Shown here piece by piece: positions 48,101-60,000 of a stretch of DNA of 64,000 nucleotides (its first letter is position 1; the number at the start of each line of letters is the position of its first letter). The position numbers were made by a program, and so were the translations under genes. Under the pieces are notes generated by a model, which was given only the letters and a program-made list of their open reading frames with translations, had not been told where the DNA came from and searched no databases. This DNA is from Rosa chinensis (taxonomy: Eukaryota > Streptophyta > Magnoliopsida > Rosales > Rosaceae). The DNA lies in the NCBI RefSeq assembly GCF_002994745.2, contig NC_037092.1, positions 68,423,823-68,487,822 on the forward strand, in the 5' to 3' direction.

Positions 48101-49087
48101 CCTTCTTTTTTTTTTTTTTTTTCATTTTGGGCTTTTGACCCATTTTACCGCAAAAAAAGTGTTATGGCTCCATCTTCCATAGTATTCCCAGAAAGCCAGC
48201 CACATATCCATCTTCCTTGCTTTTCAACTTATTACAAACAACAATATCAATACAACGAGAAAAATACCAAGTTGTTGTTATTTGTATAAGCAACAATTGC
48301 TTGATAGACATGCATCGAGACATAGATTCACATATGTAGACAATATCCAACAAAATTTATAAAACAAGTTTCACAAATAACTAAAGGAGGATAATTCATG
48401 CAATTATGCAGTTCTGATGCAGAACCATCTGCAATTTTCTAAATACGAAGCAAAATTCCATTCTTGACTGCATCAATAGTATGCAACGGAAGCAATTTTA
48501 GTGTGCAATCACAAACAAACTTCGCTGACCACAAAACACAGAGTAATATTGCTTCATTTGCCCATAATCGCAATGAATCCCAATTTTGGTCGTGCTCGAG
48601 CGCCAAATCTCGCCGGAGATGAGCCAAACTTGCTGCTAAGCTAGCTAGTTGGACTATCAGAAATAGCAAATGATGTTCGAAGCATCAAATTCGAAATCAA
48701 ATCAGAACCCTACAACCCCAAAATCAGAGTCGCCGGAGACCAAAACGAACGGGCCGTTACCTGAGACTGCTCGACGCACTGCTGGAACAGATCCATGACG
48801 AAATTGACCTGATTCTAGCGGTCCGACGACAAGTCGTCGGTGTTGGAAATGGAATTGGGCTCCGAAACGACGTCGTCGCGGTTCTACTCGACGTGGATTG
48901 TGGAATGGTACTGGGAAAAGATGTCGTCTTCGCCGTCAAAGTCTTCGTCGTCTTCTTCGTCTTCTTCGTGGACGGTGACGAACTAGGCCGGCGGGAAATC
49001 AGGATCGGAGGAGATGTAGAGGTCGAAGTCGTTGGAGGACCAGTAGGGGAGGGATTCGAAGGCTTGTTTATATGGTTGTCCTCGTCG

Positions 49088-49136
<49 letters not shown>

Positions 49137-49533
49137 GCTCGTGCCGGAGAGAGAGGAGGGATAGAGGAGCATGGCATCGATGTCTTTTTCCAGGTTGAGG
49201 GCAAAAATGTCATTTTACTTCAAATATGGTAAGTGGGAATAAAAATCTTTTGTTGGGGTAAGTGAGATAACTTTGGCTCATTTTGGGGCTTTTGGTCAAG
49301 GACCCTAAATTTAATCGGCTACAAAGAGTGTATTATCCGCATATAATAAGAACCTGGCATAAGAAAAGTTTAAATCTGGGTCCTTTTGGATAACGGCTAG
49401 AGTACAAAAGTTGCAAACACATCCATAACTAGAGGTGGGCTTTCTTCCTTCATGCATTACGTAATATGCAAGTTCTGATAATGAGAGAAGAGCTAGAGAA
49501 GAAGAACAAGTTCGAGTCTCTGAAAATTCTGTA

Positions 49534-52269
49534 ATGGACTCTGCTTTATTTCCTCACCCCCTCATTCCTTACATCCTCACTAACTCGAGGTAATCCTTCT
49601 TTCCCTTAGTCGCGTTCCTAATTGTTTTTGTGTAGAACATGTTTTACACCATTGATGATTCTTCTTCTTCTATCACAGTTCGCATCGATATTTTGCGGCT
49701 CCTCAGAAGCAAAGGTGGTTGAATCCAAGTTGTTGGGCTATTGGGGTTTCTAGAACTGGAGAGGGAAACCTTTCTAATGATATTCCTTTAAAGAAAAGTG
49801 AAAATGGGTCTTTGTTGGGTGGCTTGGACGAGTCAGCTTCATCAGCACCAATAATTGGGACATTGGATGCTGAGATTACACCAGAGACCATTGATTTCTT
49901 TGTTAGTGATGCCGAGGGTGATCCTGATTCTCCATCGGAGGGCTACTCGTCCATAGAGCAAGCGCTCAATACATTACGCCAAGGAAAGGTTGGTTAATTC
50001 TTGTTTAGCTACTCCTTTCCAGCTATTTGACTCGACTAGTATGTGTATCCAATAGGAGTTTGCTAGTAGTGGATCTTGTGTTTGAGTATATATAGCTCAA
50101 TGCAAGTTTTCAGTATGAGTGAAAACGAGACTACTCCCACATCATATACAACATTGTACGACCGTTTAAGTCTCATTTGGTCAAAGTAACAAGTTGAAAC
50201 AATATCGATCAGTGTTGGTTTAGGTTTATAAATGAGTGTACTGGCATGTTGCCCAAAAGTTGAAATATGTGACTCGATTGTGTTGGTTTCATGAAACTCA
50301 AATCATGAACAATGTAATGTCAACTGCCACTGATTTTTTCTTTTTTCTTCTCTTTTGTGGTCTAGTTTGTGATTGTTGTAGATGATGAAAATGCGGAAGT
50401 TGAAGGAAACCTTGTCATGGCAGCATCATTTGCAAATCCTAGAAACATAGCATTCCTAATTAAACACGGATCTGGGATCGTCTCTGTAGGCATGAAGGAG
50501 GAGGATCTTGAAAGATTGAAGCTTCCTCTGATGTCACCAGAGACCGAAGACGAAGACTCTTCTGCCCCCACATTCACAATCACAGTGGTATATGATGCTT
50601 TTGGCTTTTGCATTACCATACTGTACGTAATTCAAGTAAACGCAATTTGATAATGTTTGAGTTCATACATTAGTTTCTTTGGTTTTGTAGGATGCAAAAA
50701 TTGGAACATCTACTGGAGTATCAGCTCCAGACAGGGCAAAGACTGTTCTTGCTCTTTCATCTAAGGAGTCAAAGCCGGAAGATTTTAGAAGACCTGGCCA
50801 TGTGTTTCCCCTCAAGTACCGCAATGGTGGGGTTCTTCGGAGAGCTGGTCACACTGAGGCTTCTGTTGATCTGGTTGTTCTGGCGGGCTTGAGGCCAGTG
50901 TCTGTTCTTTCAGCCGTAGTTGATGCAGAAGATGGCTCTATGGCGTCTTTGTCCGATTTAAAAAAACTGTCATTGGACCACAGCATTCCAATTGTCTCAA
51001 TAACTGATCTGATTAGGTAATCAGTCTACTCGAGCATGCATTTCTCAATGAGTACCCTAAATAATTGTGGGACTAATGAAAAAAAGGAAGTTAACTTTGC
51101 TGCAGTTGAATTTGTTAAGTACAGTTCTTGACAAATAATGTGGAATGTACCACGGTTACTGACCACATTACTAACGGTATCTCTTACAAATGTGAATTGA
51201 GTCACCCTTTACAAGAGAGCGGTTAGCAATGTGACGAGAAATTGTGGTATAAACTCCATGCACTACTGAAGTTGGTTAAAATACCTGGGTCTCCAGATGT
51301 ATATAAATTGAAGTCAAACAGGAAGTTGCTTAAATCTATGATGCATCATCATTTATCTGATAAGGTATGATATGCTCACAGGTACAGGAGAAAGAGGGAA
51401 AAGATAGTTGAAAGAACTGCTCTATCGCGTTTGCCTACAAAATGGGGTCTGTTTCAGGCTTATTGCTACCGCTCAAAGCTAGACGGAACAGAACATGTTG
51501 CTGTTGTGAAAGTATATGTAGCATTTGGCTTAGTAATTAGTATAGTAGGCTGCAATTGTATTAAACTTGTGCTAAGCTAATACCATCTGTTTTACTATGA
51601 ACATCAACAGGGAAGCATAGGAAATGGAGAAGATGTGCTAGTAAGAGTTCATTCAGAATGTTTGACAGGTGACATTTTTGGGTCTGGGCGGTGTGATTGT
51701 GGCAACCAGTTGGAATTGGCAATGCAGCTAATCGAACAGGCTGGTCGAGGCGCTGTTGTTTACCTTCGAGGTCATGAAGGAAGAGGCATTGGTCTTGGTC
51801 ACAAACTTCAAGCCTATAATCTACAAGACCAAGGCCATGACACAGTCCAGGCTAATATAGAACTTGGACTAGCTGTCGATGCTCGCGAATATGGAATTGG
51901 TGCACAGGTCAGTTTCATAAACCATGGTCCTAAACTCCTAATTCCAAATTCCTCACATTTGGTATGTTGCTCACAATATGACTTGACATTTTTGAATATT
52001 GACGACAGATTCTAAGAGACATAGGAGTTCGAACGATGAGGCTGATGACAAACAATCCAGCCAAGTTCAGTGGTCTAAAGGGATATGGTTTGGCTGTGAT
52101 TGGTAGGGTTCCGGTGTTAACACCAATTACAGAGGAAAACAAGAAGTACTTGGAAACAAAAAGAACTAAGATGGGGCATGTTTATGGTTCTGATATCCAA
52201 GGATCTTCAGCCGGTTTCATCAAACCAAATGTATATAACAAGGACATAGAAAACAAACCTGAAAGCTAA
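49534..52269 (+). CDS. RIBA3: Chloroplast riboflavin biosynthesis protein, RIBA3 type (GTP cyclohydrolase II, degenerate DHBP synthase)
   Basis: Exons 49534-49589, 49679-49988, 50366-50587, 50691-51016, 51382-51511, 51611-51907 and 52009-52269 join in phase to 533 codons plus TAA. The Ser/Pro-rich start [18 protein letters not shown] is a likely plastid transit peptide. The DHBP synthase half (about 123-305) keeps RPGH (His233) and GHTEA (Glu252). Its acidic loop reads [10 protein letters not shown] instead of the usual DxExRENEGD pattern, losing the Arg and last Asp. The usual NTSxYGTAF stretch is replaced by an acidic Ser-rich segment. The cyclohydrolase II half is complete: zinc ligands Cys365, Cys376 and Cys378 in [15 protein letters not shown], then [17 protein letters not shown] and [14 protein letters not shown]. 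This pattern fits Arabidopsis RIBA3, which has only cyclohydrolase II activity. That enzyme opens GTP to the diaminopyrimidine starting riboflavin synthesis. Confidence 0.9.
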
Positions 52270-52521
52270 AAATTATACATGGCTAACACACATAGGTATA
52301 GAAAGGCAATTCATTTTTCTTATTGTAACAAAAAGAATTCATTGGTTTGTTATTGGTCCCTTGATTACTGTAAAAATTTCCATTTGCACTGTCATTGGTG
52401 TAGTAATCAAATCTTGATAAAGACCATAGTGAGGCCCAACTCTTCACCGTATACATAAATAGACAATCTCCAATCCAAACGTTACCACCGTCTCGATTAG
52501 TCTAAACTCATATATATATTT

Positions 52522-52906
52522 TATCTAGAGCAGAGCTTCGCTTTGAAATTAACTTGTGAAATTCGAGTTTTGGGTCACTTTTCAGTCGCATATCCACATC
52601 TCGACCGTTCAGTTTTTAGGTATTACTGTATAGATAATCTCTGCAAATTTTCAGCCAAATTGATGATCGTTAAGGTATCTAACTCACTTAAACCAATGAA
52701 CGGACTGAATCTGTCAACCTGAACCGTACTAGCTTTAAAGTAGTTATCAATGCCTTAACGATCATCAATTTAGTTGAAAATTTGTAAAGATGATCTGTAC
52801 ATTAGTACCTAAAAATTTAACGGTCGAGATGTGGATATGGGACCGAAAAGTGAACGAAAACTCGAATTTCACACGTTAATTTCAAAGCGGAGCTCCACTC
52901 TAGATA
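52522..52906. mobile_element. Foldback MITE, copy 2
   Basis: TATCTAGAG at 52522 is inverted at 52898-52906. The body matches the element at 30509-30867 through CACATCTCGACCGTTCAG, TTTTCAGCCAAATTGATGAT and ACCGTACTAG. It lies about 250 bp beyond the RIBA3 stop codon, followed by a (TA)n run (52912-52940). Confidence 0.75.
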
Positions 52907-52909
52907 GGA

Positions 52910-52943
<34 letters not shown>

Positions 52944-52944
52944 T

Positions 52945-53440
52945 AGTTTACACAGACATCTATTACTGCTGTTTATTTACACGGATTTCCGTCGATATTG
53001 TTATTGTATAAATTACTGTGGGCCCAATTATGCTCTTTTCACACGATATCAGTGTCAACATTTCACACAGAAATTTGTGTGTTACTCATTTTTACACAGA
53101 AATCTGTATCAAATACTTATTGTAACGGAAATCCATCCCTCCATAATTCACATAACATAAAAAATTAATGATTTCGAAATAAACTAATTTATAATGCATA
53201 CAGAAATCAGTGTGAATTAATTTTCACACAGATATCCGTGTGAAAATGTTTTAGTTTTTACACAGATATCTGTTACTGTTGTTTATGCACACGGATTTCT
53301 GTTGATATTGTTATTGTATAAATTATTGTGGGCCCAATTATGCTCATTTTACACGGATTATGTTAGTATTTATATTTTGCACGGATATCTGTGACTTTTA
53401 ACTACAGTAAATCCGTGTGTGTTGTTATTTTGCTAGTAGT
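52945..53440. repeat. Repeat block rich in ACACRGATWTCYGTGT motifs
   Basis: Near-palindromic motifs such as CACAGATATCCGTGTG recur about ten times. A 90-bp segment ('tttacacagacatctattactgctg ... gtgggcccaattatgctc', 52948-53038) is repeated at 53258-53345 with few changes. No coding content. It looks like a MITE-derived array. Confidence 0.65.
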
Positions 53441-53616
53441 GGACAGAGTTGCCGGAGCCGCAGTGGATCTTAGGAGAAGTACATTAATGAGCTATATAGG
53501 TATACTCCTTTTCGTGTTTTTAGTCTTTTTACTCTAGTACGTGTTCCGTCTTTTTTGAGTTTTTCTCTTTCTTAATTTTTTTTTCTTTTCTTTTTTAATG
53601 AATATAGTTCTAAGTC

Positions 53617-54473
53617 CAGGGGAGAAGGGAGGCAGGGGCCCACTGGGTCCCGTGCCCCACTCAGCTTTTCAGAAGAAAAAAACTTATATATATATATATA
53701 TACATATTAATATTAATATTAATATTAATATTATATTAATATCAGGTTTATACTATATATTTTTATATTATTTTCTCAACCTGATGAATGTACTCTTTCA
53801 ATCATCTTCACGTGCTTTTTTTTTTCTTTTTTTTTTGATGGGTTTTACCCGTCCCATGTTTGACCTTCTATTAATATCATATAATATTTTTTTTATATGA
53901 ATCATATAATATTTTTGTTTCCTATATCCTTTTACGTTTAATGATTTCTATTTCTTTATTACTTTCAGATTTTCAAGTCCAATAGAAAAACAATTAACAA
54001 AATATTCTATTACATCAATATATATATATATATATATATCATCAAGTAACAATTCTCAATCAATTCTTTTGTGAAGAGTATTGATGTAGTCATTTCTTTT
54101 GGTTCTCACTACTTCTCTATTCTTCATTCAAATATGTTAAGATACTTTGAAAGAAAAGAAAATCTTGGTGCAGAGGAGTCGTCGAGTATAAATACCTCAT
54201 TGGAGTCATCCCCCGTCAAAAAAATAAAGAAAAATGATAGTAATTCTAAAAACCCTTGTCCTAACGTTAATGAAAAATATCCTTCTGATCTTGTAAATCA
54301 TCCTTCAATTTCAAGTTGTCATCCTAATGTAATATGAAATCTAGTCGAGGACAATTACCATTATAATAGATAGAAATTACATTTAAAGATTTTGTATGTT
54401 TATATATATATATATATATATTTTTTTTTTGCCCCAGTAAACTTAAATTCCTGGCTCCGCCACTCCGCCACTG
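53617..54473 (+). mobile_element. Deleted hAT element with 8-bp target duplication
   Basis: Begins CAGGGGAGAAGGG and ends CTCCGCCACTG. It is flanked by TCTAAGTC at 53609-53616 and 54474-54481. It retains the first part of a hAT transposase frame (54134-54337) and two (TA)n runs. The interior has been lost. Confidence 0.85.
54134..54337 (+). pseudogene. hAT transposase (TTF/DUF4371-type) N-terminal remnant
   Basis: The peptide starts MLRYFERKENLGAEESSS and ends YPSDLVNHPSISSCHPN. This matches the typical opening of plant hAT proteins with a TTF-type zinc finger: 'xRYFKRK', an acidic/basic linker, then 'DPxxRxxIxxYHPN'. A stop follows directly and no zinc finger or catalytic domain remains. 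Confidence 0.7.
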
Positions 54474-54481
54474 TCTAAGTC

Positions 54482-54994
54482 TATATATGCTTTTACATCT
54501 TCTAAAAACTGATAACGTTTCATTTAAGAAGGGAACTTGTGATTAGTCAATAGTCATTGTATGCAAGTATGCACAGTTCAAATAACTAGAGGATGGATGA
54601 TATACTGATCGTGTTTTTGTTACTAGACACATTCATGATGAATTGCATAATCTGTTTAAGTTCTAACACCAAACTGGAGTTAGTGGACCGAGCCGAGCCA
54701 GTGATAAATTCTCAGAAGCATTTGAGTTCTGGGCAAGTTGCCGGGATTCGGTGCGTCTGCCAGCGAATATGCTTACAGTTTTTCTACTTAAAGATAAGAG
54801 TTAATTTGTAACAAAGCAGGTTAACGGTATACTGGGGTCTTGTTTTTGTTACTAGACACATGAAATAACTCTTCCCCAGTTTGGTTGGGACTCGGGACCT
54901 TAATGGTACATTGTGGCTTCTAGAGAAGTTCTTTGGTGTTTTTTTTTTCCTGCTGATCATGTGGAGTTGCTGGCTGGTGTGCTACTTGCATGGC
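54482..54994. other. Short intergenic spacer before copia 2
   Basis: Contains the 20-bp phrase 'tgtttttgttactagacaca' twice (54610 and 54842). No gene recognised. Confidence 0.4.
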
Positions 54995-54999
54995 AACAT

Positions 55000-55178
55000 A
55001 GTAGAAAAGAATACTTCAATTCAGGGTTAATTCAATAATTCTATTCATCCCACAATGGGGATATATATACAAATACAAAGGAGTAGTCTAACTCTAATAG
55101 GAAACAATCTTTCCATAATTACAGGATATTCTAATTAAATAAAATCCTAATTACATACAGATTTACAGCGATTCTACA
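55000..55178 (-). repeat. Copia 2 3' LTR
   Basis: 179 bp, beginning TGTAGAATC on the minus strand and adjacent to the polypurine tract. It ends in CT instead of the canonical CA, as does the other LTR. Confidence 0.95.
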
Positions 55179-55185
55179 CTCCCCC

Positions 55186-58100
55186 TCAAGTTGGTGCATA
55201 GATGTCTATCATGCCCAACTTGTCAACCGAGCTGTCAAATACCTTCCTGGACATTCCTTTAGTAAGAACATCAGCTAATTGCTCCTCTGAGTTTACAAAT
55301 GGAAAGCGAATAACCTTTTTGTCAAGATTTTCTTTAATAAAATGACGGTCAACCTCCACATGCTTTGTTCTATCATGCTGAACTGGATTATGTGCAATCT
55401 CAATGGCAGCTGTATTATCACAATGCAAATTCATAGGCGTTTTAAGCTTGTAACCCAGGTCCTTCAAGACATTACGAATCCACAATATTTCACATACTCC
55501 ATGTGCCATACCTCGAAACTCAGCTTCTGCACTTGATCTGGGAACAACTTTTTGCTTTTTGCTACGCCAAGTGACAAGGTTCCCTCCAACAAAAGTGAAG
55601 TACCCAGATGTAGAACGTCTGTCCGTTTTATCACCAGCCTAATCTACATCTGTGTACCCAACAACTTCCAATTCATTTTTTTTTCGAAACAGTAACCCTT
55701 TACCTGGCGCCCTCTTCAAGTACCTCAAAATACGAAAGACTGCATCCATATGCTCTTCACTAGGACAATGCATAAATTGACTAACAACACTCACAACATA
55801 AGCAATATCAGGTCTAGTATGTGAAAGATAAATCAACCTTCCTACAAGACGTTGATACCTCCCTTTATCAGTTGGCACTTGATCAGGATAGATAGCAAGT
55901 CCGTGATTCATCTCAATGGGTGTCTCAATGGGTCGGCAGTCCAGCATCCCCGTTTCAGCAAGTAAATCAAGAACATATTTCCTCTGTGAAAGTGAAATCC
56001 CCTTCTTAGACCTTGCAACTTCAATACCCAAAAAATACTTTAGCTGTCCCAGATCCTTCATTTCAAACTCCTTTGACAAATACTTTTGCAATTCATTTAT
56101 CTCCTTCGGATCATCTCCTGTAACAATCATGTCATCAACATACACAATAAGAGCTGTAATCTTACCATTCTTGCGCTTGATGAACAAGGTATGGTCAGAA
56201 TTGCTCTGTCTATATCCAAAGGCTTTCATGGACTTTGAAAATCTTCCAAACCAAGCTCTTGGAGACTGCTTTAGGCCATACAAAGACTCTTCAATTTACA
56301 CACCTTGCCAACATCACTTGGGTAATTCTTAACACCTGGGGGCATATCCATGTACACTTCTTCCTCCAAATTCCCATTAAGAAACGCATTCTTCACATCA
56401 AACTAGTGCAAGGGCCAATCTTTGTTTTCTGCAAGTGAGATTAGAATCCGGACAGTATTAATCTTTGCCACAGGTGCAAAAGTCTCCTCATAATCAATCC
56501 CATATCGTTGTGTATATCCTTTGGCAACCAACCTCGCTTTGTATCTATTAATAGTTCCATCTGCATTAAGCTTCACAGTAAATACCCAACGACATCCTAC
56601 AGTCTTCTTTCCAACCGACATAGGTACTAGCTCCCATGTTGCATTTTTCTGAAGAGCTTCCAATTCTTCATTCATCGCCTTGGTCCATTTTGGATTTGTC
56701 AATGCATCCTGCACGTTACTAGGAATAGATACAGTAGATAATTGATCAACAACAAGTGCATGTGACCCAGAAATCCTATGGTTAGACATAAAATTAGCTA
56801 TAGGGTATTTAGCTTTGGCTTTGATATCTGGTTCATATTGTTTCTTAGGAATTCCCTTGGTAACGCTTTGTGATTTCCTAGGTTTGACACTTTCTAACCC
56901 AGAAGACTCATTAAAGTTCAGGGGTACCTGAGGTGGATCATTCTGACTGGGATCTTCAGTTGGTGAGGCAGAAGGGGGAATATCTTGTGTGTGAGCTTCA
57001 GATATGTCTTGATTTTATTTCAAATTATCCAGAAAAGTCGTCTCTTCTATCTCGGAATTCACAACGCTCTGTTCGGCAGTTTCAGCAGTTGCATTCTCTG
57101 TTTCGGAATTCACAACACTCTGTTCGGCAGTCGCATTCCTTGTTTCGGAATTCACAACACTCCGTTCGGCAGTCGCATTTTCTGTTTCGGAATTTACAAC
57201 ACTCTGTTCGGCAGTCGCATTCCTTGTTTCGGAATTTCTACCTTCAAATAGTTCCTCCAAATCTTCCAAGTCTTCAAAGACATCAAAATCAATAATAGAA
57301 CAAGGATTCTCTTCATAACCTCTCTCCCCCTGAAGGGAAGACTGAGAAGTTCCTCCTGAGTAATATGGCTCTGATTCACGGAATGAGACATCAAGAGATA
57401 TATGTATAGTGCCAGTAAGAGGATCATAACATCGATAACCCTTCTGGAAGTCAGCATAACCAACAAATATACACTTACGAGCACGGGGATCAAGCTTGCT
57501 ACGTTGAGGCTTGGGAATATGAACATAAGTTGTGCACCCAGACACCCGGGGCTCCAAATTAGGCATAGAAGGGATGGTCAAAAGTGTATGAAGCTTCTGA
57601 TGAGGATTCTGAAACTCAATCACCGTGGAAGGAGTACGGTTGATAAGATATGCTGCTGATTTCACTGCTTCGCCCCAATAGGACCGAGGTACATTCATGC
57701 CAAACAAGGAAGCACGAACAACCATCAACTGCCTGTTCTTCCGTTCTGCTAAACCATTCTGTTGAGGAGTATAAGAATTGGAGGTTTGATGACGAATTCC
57801 ATGTGACCGGCAAAACTCAATCATAGGGCCATTCACAAACTCTCCACCATTGTCAGACTGAAACACTCTGATGGATTGTTGATACTGAGTTGCCACCATT
57901 TTGTGAAATTCGGTAAACATTCCAAATACATCACTCTTATTCTTCAGTAATGACACCCATGTCATGCGAGTGCAATCATCAATAAATGTTACAAAATACC
58001 GAGCTCCAGAAAGAGAAGGAATTTTCGCAAGACCCCAGACATCGAAGTGAATCTTCATAAAAGGAACAGGACTTTTATTAAGACTTGGTGAATATGAAAT

Positions 58101-59021
58101 ACGGTGACTCTTGGCCAGTTCACAGATGTCACAGTGGAAATCCAAATCACTAACAACTGAAAACAATTGAGGTTGCAGCTTCTTAAGATAACGAAAGTAT
58201 AGATGACCTAAACGGCGATGCCATAACCATACAGCTTCCTTTGCATTCGCTACCCCGTTGATCTGATTAGCTTGTCCCAAAAGATGCTTCTGTTTCTTTC
58301 CAGTCTCTGTCAAATCCAGATAGTATAATTTCCCCTTTCTAACACCATAACCAAGAATCCGTCAAGTCAGAATGTCCTGAAATACACATAAAGACGGATA
58401 GAAGGTCACAATACATGCAAGAGCTAAAATAACTTGACCAACAGACAGGAGATTATAAGCTAGTGATGGAACAACTAAGACAGATTCAAGGCTTAAGGTA
58501 TCAGATAAAGCAATAGAACCTTCTCCGGTGACTGGAGTTGGAGTACCATCAGCAGTAGAGACAACGTCTTGAGGGGAAAGTCTAAGGTTTTTCACAAGAC
58601 TTGGGTCATTGGTCATATGGTCAGATGCACCTGTATCAATTATCCATGTACTATTAAAAGTAACCTTACCCTTCATACCTGACTGCGCTACATTAGCGGA
58701 GGCATTGTCTAGGTAAACTTCCTCTTTAGTAGCAACAACGGCCTTGCCCAGATTCTTTCGCGGTTTCTTGGTGAAGTCCCACCAATCAGGGTAACCAATC
58801 ACTTCATAGCACCGCTCCTTGTTATGACCTAATTCCCCACAGATAATGCACCTTTTGTTTGCATATGGATTTGGTTTACCTAGAGGACGGTGTGGAGAAG
58901 GTCCTGAGAAGCCTGGAGGAGGACCCTGTTTGCGTTGGGTCATAACAGAAAATTCGGTAGTTACCGAATGCCCCATAGCCTGTTTCTCTGATTGCATCAT
59001 TGAGAAATTCATGATTTTCAC
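55186..59021 (-). pseudogene. Copia 2 gag-pol remnant
   Basis: Domains in order on the minus strand: zinc knuckle (CIICGELGHNKERC) and protease (IDTGASDHM) at 59021-58362. Integrase at 58313-57100 has the pre-integrase HRRLGH, then SDNGGEFVN and AERKNRQLM. Reverse transcriptase at 56789-55639 has the YVDDM motif, and RNase H at 55509-55186 has HCDNTAAIEIAHN. Breaks: stops at 58362-58364, 57015-57017, 56403-56405 and 55639-55641, and a frame change near 56285-56300. The N-terminal capsid part of gag is missing: only about 190 bp separate the primer-binding site from the zinc-knuckle frame. Four in-frame repeats of a 'SVVNSETxNATAE' phrase lie at 57060-57240. Confidence 0.9.
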
Positions 59022-59219
59022 AGGATTGGATTTTCAAGGGTTTCAAGATGGATATGAATGTTTTGGAAAAAAAGGTAGGGTGATGGTGGTTTGAAATTCA
59101 GGATGGTTTGATTTCAACGGTGGTGGTACGCAGCGATTTGTGGTATTCTTCGGGATTTAGGGTTCAGGATTCAAAGGATGCAGTGCAAGTTCAAAGGATT
59201 GAACTAGGCTTTGATACCA

Positions 59220-59398
59220 AGTAGAAAAGAATACTTCAATTTAGGGTTAATTCAATAATTCTATTCATCCCACAATGGGGATATATATACAAATACAAAG
59301 GAGTAGTCTAACTCTAATAGGAAACAATCTTTCCATAATTACAGGATATTCTAATTAAATAAAATCCTAATTACATACAGATTTACAGCGATTCTACA
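59220..59398 (-). repeat. Copia 2 5' LTR
   Basis: 179 bp, with one difference from the left copy. It is followed on the minus strand by the initiator tRNA-Met primer-binding site. Confidence 0.95.
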
Positions 59399-59499
59399 AA
59401 CATGACTAGGCTAGTGCTGGATTGAGTGTGATAGTGTGATGAATGTGATGTCTAGCAGGGGCCTGAAACTTCCTTCTCGGAGCGGAATGTGACTTATGT

Positions 59500-59644
59500 T
59501 CAAATGTTTTCTTTTGTTTCATCGATCCATTGGTCAGGTTTATCCAGAGGGGAATGGAGCTGCACATCATATAGCTACTGTCGGTTCTTTTCCTGTAGAG
59601 GACTATTCATGGTTAGATGGGTGCTTATTGAACACATTTCAAAT
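59500..59644 (+). pseudogene. RNase H-like fragment of a LINE
   Basis: The frame VYPEGNGAAHHIATVGS (59537-59590) resembles the 'REGNxxAHxLA' end of plant LINE RNase H domains. It is isolated and directly abuts the RIBA3 copy. Confidence 0.45.
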
Positions 59645-60000
59645 GTCAACAACAGATTCTGAGAGATATAGTTCAAACTAGCTAATGACAAATAATGGTG
59701 TCGAGTTCAGTGATTGGCTGTGATTGGGAGGGTTCCTCTGTTGACACCCATTACAGAGGAAAACAAGAAGTACTTGGAAACATTACGAACTAGGATGAGC
59801 AATGTTTATGGTTCTGATATCCAAGGACCTTCACCTGGATTCATCAAACCAAATGTAAATAACGAAGGCCTAGAGGACAGCCCCGAAAGTTAAAATTATA
59901 CATACCTATAGAAAGGCAGTTCTTTTTTCTCTCTGTAACAAAGCGAATTCATTGATTTTGTTATTGGTTCTTTCATTACTTAAAAATTTCCATTCCGAAT
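59645..60000 (+). pseudogene. Partial duplicate of RIBA3 last exon and 3' flank
   Basis: Aligns with RIBA3 exon 7 and its 3' UTR (52000-52370). The end of the preceding intron (AACAACAGATTCT against GACGACAGATTCT) is retained, followed by GAGGAAAACAAGAAGTACTT, GTTTATGGTTCTGATATCCA and the 3' UTR phrases 'tatagaaaggca' and 'aaaaatttccatt'. The exon start has small deletions that break the frame. The protein end ([17 protein letters not shown]) is still readable. Keeping intron sequence shows a DNA-level duplication and not retroposition. Confidence 0.88.

Larger units (their letters stand above)
46612..49330. mobile_element. Composite TIR-like repeat region
   Basis: The left end ('aggggttttgtccatttacccca ... 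cccacttacccc') is loosely inverted at the right end (49200-49320; 'ggtaagtggga ... ggggtaagtgag ... ggggcttttggtcaagg'), suggesting one large MULE-like element. Inside are a nested MITE (46710-47476), a (GA)n run (47570-47584), GC-rich Ser/Arg-coding-like DNA (47590-47760 and 48700-49060), the CAATAGAC palindrome block (47765-48100) and another (GA)n run (49091-49134). There is no transposase ORF. Boundaries are approximate. Confidence 0.45.
55000..59398 (-). mobile_element. Young copia retrotransposon 2, defective
   Basis: The 179-bp LTRs at 55000-55178 and 59220-59398 differ at a single position by eye (c/t at about 55022/59242). The target duplication AACAT flanks both sides (54995-54999 and 59399-59403). 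On the minus strand the right LTR is followed by a primer-binding site TGGTATCAAAGCC (complement of 59206-59219 region), matching initiator tRNA-Met. The polypurine tract CTTGAGGGGGAG sits just before the left LTR (55179-55190). The internal region is 4.0 kb and encodes a broken polyprotein lacking most of gag. Confidence 0.95.

Noticed and set aside
50130..50150. Second TCCCACATC in RIBA3 intron 2
   Set aside because: No TATA at the required spacing and no RNA boxes downstream.
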